Position numbers and translations under genes: made by a program. From NCBI RefSeq assembly GCF_963678635.1, contig NW_026971106.1, positions 1-64,000 on the forward strand: 64,000 nt of DNA, given 5' to 3'. The first letter of the stretch is position 1. Each line of letters starts with the position of its first letter. The notes under the pieces were generated by a model, which saw nothing but the letters and a program-made list of their open reading frames with translations, was not told where the DNA came from and ran no database searches. Below are positions 51,821 through 63,736 of the stretch, one piece after another. The stretch is from Symsagittifera roscoffensis. Taxonomy: Eukaryota > Xenacoelomorpha > Acoela > Convolutidae.

Positions 51821-54041
51821 CACAATCAGGTACTAGTGGCTTGATTTTGGTTTTTAATATTGTCTGGAGCCAAAAGAGAGTGTCGTCAAGCATCGACATC
51901 ATGTGGTCAAGCAAATACGTGGACTTCTACGCATTCCCATTAGCAATGCGCCCTTCGGGCTCAAATGCCAATGCTCAATTAATTTTGCCAGGTGAAAAAA
52001 TAAATTAATTAAAAAGTTCTCCTAAACTTTATTTTCAACTACCACCAAAAAACGCAAAGACTTCAAGGTGTAAAACTATCAAATTTTGGCCAATACCGGG
52101 CTTGCAATGAGACTAATGTTGGCAAAAGTAAAATAGAAAATGAAGAAAATGGAAAGAAAAAAAATTGTTGAAAATAAGAACGCAACATCAAAAACTTATT
52201 TGATCTCCGCTCAAATCATAATTCAGATCAGGCTGATTTCAGATTTTAAGCGTAGAATTTACGGTTACGGCTGCTCCCTCTACAGGTCCCAGAGGGACCG
52301 AGTGAGCATCCTACCTCGATCCAGGTTAACGGATAGTTGTTCTTAATTTTTCACAAAATTTTTTTACACTAATGCTTGTTTTCAATTCCTCATGAGAAGC
52401 TGTATTAATTTTAAAAAAATTCATTTTATTAATCAATGCTTCCAAGAACAACTGATGTTGGGTGGTTACAAATGCGGTTGTTGAAAACTAGTAAGGGATA
52501 ATGATGAGAAAAATTGTAAGTTTTCAAATGAATTGAAAAACGTTTTTTTCCTTTGTTTCTTTTGTAAATCGGTAGAAATGAATCATGTTTTTTTTAAGTT
52601 TTGCTCGCACCACCCACTGTTCTTAAGTAATGAAGATTCCTTCTCTAGCCGTTTATAACACTTTGGCAGAAAAAACATCAATATGATGTAAAATGTTTTA
52701 AAAAAGAGAAAAATTCAAAAATTATGTTTTTTTTTTAAAAATCAAAAAATTTGTAATTTTCAAAATTGAAAAAAAGTGAAAATTAATTGCATATTACGAT
52801 TCAGCGTACCCAACTTGGTGGGTCTAGCATTTTAAATTACCAAAAAATGTTGAAAATTGTAGATTTTATGAAGTTTTCATTTTGGCTATTTTTCCTTTTC
52901 GCCTCCACTTAAGGCACCTTTGAGCCAACTTGAGAAACTGAAACCTAAACAAGCTATACAGATAGTCTGAATGAGCCATTTTCAGCGTGATAACACCCCT
53001 GGAAGAAAAAAAAACTGCAGAAAAAAAAGGGAATTTTGAACTTTAACCTTTTTTCTTCTTCAAATGGCGATACTTAGAATAATTTTTCAGCTGAAAAGTT
53101 CAAAAAAAATCAAAAAATTCAAATTTTGAAAAAATTTTAAAAAAATCTCATCAGTCTGTTTATTGGAGTCTTCGAGGTTTTGGGAGACCTTATCTGGCGG
53201 CTAACAACAAGTGGGTCACTTATTTTAAAATTTTGAGAAAAGTCAAAAAAACCTGTTTTTACGATTTTTTAGACAGAAATCCGAAAGCAATATCTTGGCT
53301 TAAAACAAAAATGAGGGCCTAAAAATAGTACAAACAGTACTCCCACATAAAGTACATTAGGTTGGAAACAAAAAATTGACTCTGATTCAAAAATCGTTTT
53401 TTAACTTTATTTCTGAACAAAAAATTGTAAAAAAATCAAAAACTTAAAAATTTTTTGAAAAAAATGATTGTTTCGAAAAAGTGCCAATTTTCAGCTGAAA
53501 CTTTTCATTTTAGCTAAAAAAGCCAGAGCAAGGCCCTTTAAGCTCAAATAAATTAATTAAGCAAATTATTTTCAAGTTTTTTCGTTAAAGGCTTTTATTT
53601 TGAAAAAGTATTCAAAAATGGGTAAAAAAAAATCAAAAAAATCAATTTTCTCAGATTCAAAAACCTCCACCACCATGATGATTAGTTCGCTAGATAGGAC
53701 TGCTAAAATCAATTTAGACGTATTTTCATAAGCATATCAAAATTTTTACTTATTTTTGAGAATTAAGCAAAATAAAAACTTTTCCCAAATTGGGCAAAAA
53801 GCCCAAATTAGCCCAAACACCTGTTAAAAATTGTTGGGTCAAAAAATCACAAAAGAAAACCCCTATTCGTTTGACATTTTAGGGCCGCATGCAAAAAATT
53901 AGACCATTCTAACCTGACAATTTCGAGAATCGACTTTTTTGCAAAATTTCTCTATAGTCCATTTGAGGGATATTACTTGTACCGGTGGGGGCCCCTACCC
54001 CACCTCAAAAAATTTTGTAATGCTGGAACGCGGCCACCTAG
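51821..54041 (+). repeat. array unit 22 (class II, head f variant on unit-19 body)
   Basis: The first 19 nt of the head match other f units, then it diverges (CTTGATTTTGG). H1 at 51947-51963 has a stem mismatch (GGGCTCA). H2 at 52272-52308. The body is close to unit 19, 6.6 kb away. Confidence 0.88.
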
Positions 54042-56249
54042 CACAATCAGGTACTAGTGGTGGATGTTTGTTTTTCGTGTTTTGTCAAACCAAAAGAGAG
54101 CGTGGTCATGCATCGACATCATGTGCTCAAGCAAATACGTGGACTTCTACGCATTCCCATTCGCAATGCGCCCGTCGGGCGCAAATGCGAATGCTCAATT
54201 AATTTTGTCAGGTGAAAATTTTGTAAAGAAAAGTTCTGATGAATTTTAACATAAACTACCACCAAAAAACGCAAAGTTTTCAAAGTGTGAAACAATCAAG
54301 TTTTTGGTAATACCGGGCATGCAGAGAGACTGATTTGGGCAAAAATAAAATGAAAAATGAAGGAAATGGAAAGAAAAAAATTGTTCAAAATAAGAACGCA
54401 ATTTCAAAAATTTATTTGATCTCCGCTAATGTCATAATTCCGATCAGGCTGATTTCAGATTTTGAGTGTAGAGTTTAAGGTTACGGCTGCTCCCTCTACA
54501 GGTCCCAGAGGGACCGAGTGAGCATTCTACCTCGATCCAGGATAACGGATAGTTGCTTTTAATTTTTCACAAAATCTTTTTTCACTAATGCTTGTTTTCA
54601 ATTCCTCATGAGAAGCTGTATAATTTTTTTAAAAAATTGATTTTATTAATCAATGCTTCCAAGAACAACTGATGTTAGGCGGTTATAAATGCGGTTGGTG
54701 AAAACTAGTAAGGGATAATGATGAGAAAAATTGTAAGTTTTCAAATGAATTTAAAAACAGTTTTTTTCTTTTGTAAATCGGGAGAAATAAATCAGTTTTT
54801 TTCTAAGTTTTCCTCGCACCACCCACTGTTCTTAAGTAATGAAGATTCCTGTTCTAGCCGTTTATAATATTTTGGCAGGAAAAACATCAATATGATGTAA
54901 AATGTTTTAAAAAAGAGAAAAATTTAAAAATTATGTTTTTTTTTGAAAAAAACAAAAACTTGTAATTTTCAAAATTGAAAAAAAGTGAAAATTAATTGCA
55001 TATTACGATTCAGCGTACCCAACTTAGTGGGTCTAGCGTTTTAAATTACCAAAAAATGTTGAAAATTGTAGATTTTATGAAGTTTTCATTTTGGCTATTT
55101 TTCCTTGTCGCCTCCACTTAAGGCACCTTTGAGCCAACTTGAGAAACTGGAACCTAAAGAAGCTATACAGATAGTCTGAATGAGCCATTTTCAGCGTGAT
55201 AACACGCCTAGAAGAAAAAAAACTCCAGAAAACAAAGAAAATTTTGAACTTTAATCTTTTTTCTTCTTCAAATGGCGATACTTAGAATAATTTTTCAGCT
55301 GAAAAGTTCCAAAAAAATCAAAAAATTCAAATTTTGAAAAAATTTTAAAAAAATCTCATCAGTCTGTTTATTGGAGTCTTCGAGGTTTTGGGAGATCTTA
55401 TCTGGCGGCTAACAACAAAAGGATCACTTATTATAAAAATTTGAGAAAGGTCAAAAAAACATGCTTTTTCGATTTTTTTGACAGAATTCCGAAAGCAATA
55501 TCTTGGCTAAAAACAAAAATGAGGGCCTAAAATTAGTACAAACAGTACTCCCACATAAAGTACATTAGGTTGGAAACAAAAAATTGACTCTGACTCAAAA
55601 ATCGTTTTTTAACTTTATTTCTGAACAAAAAATTGTAAAAAAATCAAAAATTAAAAAATTTTTTGAAAAAAACGATTGTTTTGAAAAAATGCCAATTTTT
55701 AGCTGAAACTTTTTATTTTAGCTAAGAAAGCCAGAGCAATGTTCTTTAAGCTCAAATAATTTAATTAAGCAAATTATTTTTAAGTTTTTTCGTTAAAGGC
55801 TTTTATTTTGAAAAAGTATTCAAAAATGGGTAAAAAAAAGTCAAAAAAATTAATTTTCTCAGATTGAAAAACCTCCACTGCCATGATGATTAGTTCGTTC
55901 GATAGGACTGCTGAGATCAACTTAGACGTTTGTTCATAAGTATATCAAAATTTTTATTTATTTTTGAGAATTAAGCAAAATAAAAACTTTTCCCAAATTG
56001 GGCAAAAAGCCCAAATTAGCCCAAACACCTGTTAAAAATTGTTGGGTCAAAAAGTCACAAAAGGAAACCCCTATTCGTTTGACATTTTAGGGCCGCATGC
56101 AAAAAATTAGACCAATCTAACCTGACAATTTCGAGAATCGACTTTTTTGCAAAATTTCTCTATAGTCCATTTGAGGGATATTACTTGTACCGGTGGGGGC
56201 CCCTACCCCACCTCAAAAAATTTTGTAATGCTGGAACGCGGCCACCTAG
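54042..56249 (+). repeat. array unit 23 (class II, head f; last of the f run)
   Basis: H1 at 54167-54183 with loop GTC. H2 at 54488-54524. The body resembles unit 21. Tail GGTGGGG/CCCCACC followed by a d head. Confidence 0.88.
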
Positions 56250-58752
56250 AGGAAATTGTTTCGCCCCACCCACCCGACCTAAGCCTTTACCCACCCACCT
56301 GATCAGTCAGTGCGCCTTCACGTCTTCTTTTGAAAATTGATTCATTCCGTAGCTGGAATTGATTAATGGTTTTCCCTAATACATGAAATTTTGACAGACA
56401 GATATCCAACTATTTGATAGAGCATTTTTCGAATCACTTCTTCAAATAGATTTTCAAAAAAAGCCTAAAAAAATCATGCGCTTTTATTACATATGTCATC
56501 GAAGCAAAAAGAGTACCGTGTTGGTTCCATAAATGGCTCCCAGTACCCACAATGCTAAGATGCAGGAAAAATACCTTTCTATTAAATTTGAGATACAATG
56601 TCTCATGAAGGAAATGGAAACGCTATCCTAGGGTGCAGGTTTTCTGAAAAAATGGTATCAGCTGAAACATAACAGCACAACATAGCGGCTGCTCTCTATT
56701 TCTCTGCTCTTTATTCGAGGTCATGGATGCCCCTACCTGGGACCACAAGGGTCCCAGGGCGCATCCTATAGGGATTAAAGCATCAAACGTACAATCATGA
56801 AATGAGAAATTCTAATCACTTATTACAATGTTCCATATTTCATTTTGCTCAGCAATCAGTAAACTGTTGTATTTTTAACTTGAAGAGCCTATTATATTAT
56901 CAAACAAAATTTTTCGATGAAAATTACCTATTCTTTTAGTTTTTCAAACAATATTTTACAATTTGAAACAAAAAGAAACCTTGCAATTCTTTGCAGTAAC
57001 TAAGTCAGTGCACTGTAGCTACACTAGTGAATGTAAAACATAGTTAAAAAAACGGACAACTGAATCTGGTTTTTTAAATTTAATGTTTTTTTGTTCGGCT
57101 TTTAAATAGGATCACGTCAATTAATAATTGAAATTGAGCAAAGACAAGAATATAACACTCGCAATTTTTGTTCAATATTGACTAGAAAAATGATCAAACC
57201 ACTCTATATTGCCTATGGCAAGCTCAAAACATCCATCAAAAACCACTTTTGTTCACTTTTAAAATTGAATTATTTTTCGACCAAAAAAAGTTAGAGATGA
57301 AATTGAAAAAAAAACGAAAATTTACTTAATTTGAAAAACTTGGTGTCAAACTGCCTTATCCAAAGAAACACTTTCTATGAACCTATTCAGAAAGGTTTTG
57401 TTGAGCAATGCCGAAAAAATTACCCCTTTTGAGAAAAATTCAAAAAACACATTTTTGGTTAACTCAAAAAAGTGGAAAAAGTGGGAAAAGCGGTCTTCAA
57501 AACGAAACCATCCAAAAGTTGCATTAACTAACTGCCATTATTTTTAAAATTCAGACCCGCATGCAAAAAATAACGAAAATCCTACGGGAACTTTGAGAAC
57601 AGATTAGTTTCTCCGGAATTTTGGTAGTACTGTTTTTATTACTATAATTATAATTAAAGTCAAATCTAAAAGTCGTAAAAACTACAATTTTTAATCAATT
57701 TTGACAAATAAATGATCAAAACCCACTAAATTGGCTATGGCAAGTTCGAATATACCATCAGAAACCATTTTTTCCCACTTTTGAAATTTTTTTTTTTTTT
57801 GAAAATTTATGTTGAGTCACAAACGGGAAAAACCATATTTTTTCAAAATGTCAAAAACAGTTGTTCCATTTAAACTAATTCATCAGGCCACACGTTAGGA
57901 ACCTGTTCAGAATGGTTTCCATGATTAAAGCAGCAAAAGTCACTCATTTTGAGAAAAGTCGAAAAAACACCTTTTTAGTTAACGCAAAAAAGTGGAAAAA
58001 GTGGAGAAAGGTGTCTTCAAAACGAAACCATCCAAAAGTGGCATTAACTAACTGCCATTTTTTTGTAAATTCAGACCCGCATGCAAAAATTTACGAAAAT
58101 CCTACGTGAAGTTTTTGAGAACAGATTAGTTTCTCGGGAATTTTGGTAGTACTATTTTTATTACTATAATAATAATTAAAGTTAAAACTAAAAGTGGTAA
58201 AAACTACAATTTTTAATCAATTTTGACAAATTAATGATCAAAACCCACTAAATTGGCTATGGCAAGTTCGAATGTACCATCAGAAACCATTTTTTCCCAT
58301 ATTTGAAAATTTTCATTTTTTTGAAATTAAATGTTGAGTCACAAACGGGAAAAAACAAATTTTTTCAAAAAGTCAAAAAAAAATATTCCATTTAAACTAA
58401 TTCATCAGGCTACACGTTAAGAACCTGTTCAGAATGGTTTTCATGATCAAAGCAGCAAAAGTCACCCATTTTGAGAAAAGTCGAAAAAACACCTTTTTAG
58501 TTAACTCAAAAAAGTGGAAAAAGTGGGAAAAGGGGTCTTCAAAATGAAACCATCCAAAAATGGCATTAACAAACTGCCATTATTTTCCAAATTCAGACCC
58601 GCATGCAAAAAATTAGGAAATTCTGACGTGCGGTTTAGCAGAACTCGATAGTTACTAGGAAAATTTACCACTGTAAAAAATTTATTGCCTTTTGACCGGA
58701 AGGGGCCCCTACCCCTTCCTAATCGCTTTTTGTGCTACACGCGACCATCTAG
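56250..58752 (+). repeat. array unit 24 (class II, head d)
   Basis: Tag AGGAAATTG, then the d head. H2 at 56725-56766, bulge ACCT. 521-bp-type subrepeats; tail GGAAGGGG/CCCCTTCC; end CCATCTAG. Starts the second d-d-e-e block. Confidence 0.88.
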
Positions 58753-61257
58753 AGGAAATTGTTTCGCCCCACCCACCCGACCTAAGCCTTTACCCACCCA
58801 CCTGATCAGTCAGGCCGCTTCCACGTCGTCTTTTTAAATTTGATTAATTCCGTAGCTGGAATCGATTAATGGTATTGCCTAAGAAATAAAAGATTGACAG
58901 ACACGACTGTTTGATAGAGACTTTTTCGGATCTTTTTTTCTAATACATTTTCAAAATTATATCCTGAAAATAATCATGCGCCTTCATCACATATGTCATC
59001 GAAGCAAATAGAGTATCGTGTTGGTTCCATAAATGTATCCCAGTATCCACAATGCTAAGAAGCAGGAAAACTAAAATACCTTTCTATTAAATTTGAGATT
59101 CAATGTCTCCTGAAGGAAAAGAAAACGCTCTCCTAGGGTGCAAGTTTTCCGCAAAAACTGTATAAGCTGAAACATAACAGCACAACATATCGGCTGCTCT
59201 CTATTTCTCTGCTCTTTATTCGAGGTCCCGGATGCCCCTACCTGGGACCACAAGGGTCCCAGGGCGCATCCTATAGGGATTGAAGCATCAAACGTACAAT
59301 CATGAAATGAGAAATTCTAATCACTTATTACAATTTTCCATATTTCATTTTGCTCAGCAATCAATAAACTGTTGTATTTTTAACTTGAAGAGCCTGTTAT
59401 ATTATCAAACAAAATTTTTCGATAAAAATTACATTTTTTTTTAGTTTTTCAAACAAAATTTTCAAATTTGAAACAAAAGAAAACCCTGCATTTCTTTGCA
59501 GTAACTAAGTCAATGCACTGTAGCTACACTAGTGAATGTAAAACATAGTTAAAAAAACGGACAACTGAATCTGGTTTTTTAAATTTAATTTTTTTTTGTT
59601 TGGCTTTTAAATAGGATCACGTCAATTAATAATTGAAATTGAGCAAACAAGAATAAAACACTCGCAATTTTTGTTCAAAATTGACTAGAAAAATGATCAA
59701 ACCACTCTATAGTGCCTATGGCAAGCTCAAAACATCCATCAAAAACCACTTTTGTTCACTTTTAAAATTGATTTTTTTTTCGACCAAAAAAAGTTAGAGA
59801 TGAAATTGAAAAAAAAACGAAAATTTACCTAATTTGAAAAAATTGGTGTCAAATTGCCTTATCCATAGAAACACTTTCTAAAAACCTATTCAGAAAGGTT
59901 TTGTTGAGCAATGCCGAAAAAATTACCCCTTTTGAGAAAAATTCAAAAAACACATTTTTGGTTAACTCAAAAAAGTAGAAAAAGTGGGAAAAGGGGTCTT
60001 CAAAATGAAACCATCCAAAAGTGGCATTAACTAACTGCCATTTTTTTGTGAATTCAGACCCGCATACAAAAAATTACGAAGATCCTACGTGAAGTTTTTG
60101 AGAACAGATTAGTTTCTCCGGAATTTTGGTAGTACTAATTTCATTACTGTACTTATAATTAAAGTCAAATCAAAAAGTCGTAAAAACTTCAATTTTTAAT
60201 CAATTTTGACAAATAAATGATTAAAACCCACTAAATTGGCTATAGCAAGTTCGATTCTACCATCAGAAACCATTTTTTCCCATTTCTGAAAATTTTCATT
60301 TTTTAAAAAATAAATGTTGAGTCACAAACGGGAAAAATTATACTTTTTCAAAAATTCAAAAAAAATTGATCCATTTAAACTAATTCATCAGGCAACACGT
60401 TAGGAACCTGTTCAGAATGGTTTCCATGATCAAAGCAGCAAATGTCACCCATTTTGAGAAAAGTCGAAAAAACACCTTTTTAGTTAACTCAAAAAAGTGG
60501 AAAAAGTGGAGAAAGGGGTCTTCAAAACGAAACCATCCAAAAGTGGCATTAACTAACTGCCATTTTTTTGTGAATTCAGACCCGCATGCAAAAATTTACG
60601 AAAATCCTACGTGAAGTTTTTGAGAACAGATTAGTTTCTCGGGAATTTTGGTAGTACTATTTTTATTACTATAATTATAAATAAAGTCAAAACTAAAAGT
60701 CGTAAAAACTACAATTTTTAATCAATTTTGACAAATTAATGATCAAAACGCACTAAATTGGCTATGGCGAGTTCGAATGTACCATCAGAAACCATTTTTT
60801 CCCATTTTTGAAAATTTTCATTTTTTTGAAATTAAATGTTGAGTCACAAACGGGAAAAAACAAATTTTTTCAAAAAATCAAAAAAAATTGTTCCATTTAA
60901 TTTTATCCATTAGGTCACACGTTGGGAACCTGTTCAGAATGGTTTTCATAATCATAGCAGCAAAATTTACCCATTTTGAGAAAAGTCAAAAAAACACCTT
61001 TTTAGTTAACTCAAAAAAGTGGAAAAAGTGGGAAAAAGGGTCTTCAAAATGAAACCATCCAAAAGTGGCATTAACAAACTGCCATTATTTTCTAAATTTA
61101 GACCCGCATGCAAAAAATTAGGAAATTCTGACGTGCGGTTTTGCAGAAGTCGATAGTTTCTGGGCATTAGTAACAACGTAAAAAATTTTTTGCTTTTTGA
61201 CCGGAAGGGGCCCCTACCCCTTCCTAATTTCTTTTTGTGCTACACGCGACCATCTAG
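58753..61257 (+). repeat. array unit 25 (class II, head d)
   Basis: Tag AGGAAATTG. H2 at 59230-59271. Close to unit 16 through the H2 region but with a different head tag. Tail GGAAGGGG/CCCCTTCC, then an e head. Confidence 0.88.
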
Positions 61258-63736
61258 CCGGTCAGGTCTGCGTCCCACCCGCCCTCCGTGACTAATCTTG
61301 CTTCCGAGAAATATCATTTGTTTCACCTTTACCCCATCTCAGGTCAGTTACTCTTGAAAAAAGTCCTACTTGAAACGTTCGCATTCACTTTGCCCCCAAC
61401 GGGCGCAATGGTGAAGCCCATTTTCTCTTCTCACTGAACTTCTTCTCCGAACAGTTCACATAAAACATTACTATGGTTTTTTTCTGAAATTTGCCGTGTC
61501 CACCTGCGACTCCGACTTTTTTCACGTCACTGGTGTTCCAACAACAGGACCAGATGAGATTCCCATTCAGATACTGTCTCAATTTTGAAAATACTGATTC
61601 GATTTTTTTGCCGTTTCTCGCAAAACAAACTAATTACTTCATTCGAATTTAAAAAAATACCAAAAAACACTTAAAGATAGCAAGACATTAGTGTGACTGT
61701 CGTCTATATCTGTTCTCTTTGTTGGAGGTCAATGATGCTCCCTAAGTGGGACCACAAGGGTCCCAGGGAGCATCCGCAAAGAATTTGGATAGTATGCCGT
61801 TTTTGATTAGGACAAAATCTTTGGCCAATTGTGTTTTTTTTCACAGTCCCTTATCCACTGCAAATGTAAAGACTAATTTTAATTTGAAGTTTTAAAAAAT
61901 AATAATAACCTTTTCATTTGTGATGACTCGTATCACTCATAAATCAATGGAAGACTCTGACTAACCTTCTCAAGCATGGATATACATCAAAAAGAAAAAA
62001 CGATTCTGGTTATTTCAGACTGCTTTTTTGTTAAATTTCAGATAGATTTTGAAAACTCTTTCTTCAAATTGTATGTCTGCCGAAAAAGAACAAAAAATAA
62101 CAAACTGAAACCATTTTGGTTAAATTAAGGCTCTTCACCCACCAAACTCGAAATTGCGAAGCTGAAACGAACAATCGACAGCCCATTTTATAAGTTTTGT
62201 TTTATTTTTTTAAAACATGTGTCAAATATTTTCAAAAGCAATTTATTAAAGTTTCATTTTTTACCAGAAAAGTAAGTCCGAAAAAAAAACAGATTTTTAA
62301 ATAATGTCAAAAAATAAGGTGGCAAGTAGTTTTACCAATGGAATCATAGTATATGATTAAGTTCAAAATAGTTTTCATTACCATTGACTAGACGCTTACT
62401 CAATTTGAGAAATGTCGTTAATAACTTTTTTGGAAACATAAAAAACGGATAATGGAAAAGTTTTCTTCAAACTTATAAAAAATAATTTTACGAGAAAAAT
62501 CATTACTAGTATCACGTGTAAATTACGAGACTAGATTCAGGCCACATGCAAAATTTCAGCAGAAACACTCAAGCAATTTTGAGTACGAAACATATGTTCC
62601 AGAAATTGACAAAGTAGTATGTATATACACCAATTTTACCATAAATCGTCAAAATAAAAAAATCGCAAAAACTACAAATTTTATCCAATTTTGACTTTTA
62701 AATACTCTATACCGACTAAATTGACTATGCTTAGCTCGAATCAACCATCAAAAACCATTTTTAATCGTTCTTAATTTTTTAAGTTTTTTTCCATCAAAAA
62801 GTTGAGTCAGAAATGGGAAAAATGTTTTTTTTTCAGAAAAACAAAAAAAGTTGAACAAAAAAAACTAAAAATCTAAGCCACATTTTTTGAACCTGCTCAG
62901 AATGGTTCTGATGACCGAAGCCGTAAAAAGTACCCGATTCGAGGAAATTCGAAAAAACTCTTTTTTCAGCACTTTGAAAAGTGGAAAAATGTAAAAAATA
63001 GTCTTCAAACAAATAGGATGAAAAAGTGATCAGTAAAAGCATCGATGCCGTGTCAAATGAGGATCGCATGCCAATTTTTGAAACAATCCAACGGGTTTTT
63101 TTTAAGAACGAAACCATTTTTTGACAATTTTAGTAGTAGTATTTACACTAATTAGTACCATATATGGTCAAAATTCAAAAATACAAAAAAGTACAATTTT
63201 TATCCAATTTGTACCTTCAAATACTCTATACCCACTAAATTGACTATCGGGAGCTCGAATCAACCATCAAAAACCACTTTTAATCACTTTCAAAATTTTT
63301 TATTTTTTAAATCAAAATGTTGAGTCAGAAATAGGAAAAAACATTTTTTTTCAAAAAGTCAAAAAAAGTTGTCCCAATTGAATAAACTCACTAAGCCACA
63401 CTCTATGAACCTGTTCAGAATGGTTTTCATGACCAAAGCCGTAAAAAGTACCCAATTTGAGAAACTTCGAAAAATCACATTTTAGTTAACTCAAAAAAGT
63501 GGAAAAATCGGGTAAAATGGGCTTCAAACCGATAGGATCGAAAAGTGACCTTTATAAGGTATGATTGCCGTGTCAAATTAGGGCCGCATGCAAAAAATTA
63601 GAAAATTTTAACGGAAACTTTTCGAGAACTTGATAAATATGGTCATTTTGGTAAATGTATAATTTTAGAAATTTTTTGTCCGGAAGGGGCCCCTACCCCT
63701 TCCTAAATGCTTTTTATGCTACACGCGACCATCTAG
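61258..63736 (+). repeat. array unit 26 (class II, head e)
   Basis: Close copy of unit 17. H1 at 61390-61408 with loop AAC, H2 at 61734-61774, tail GGAAGGGG/CCCCTTCC. Confidence 0.88.
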
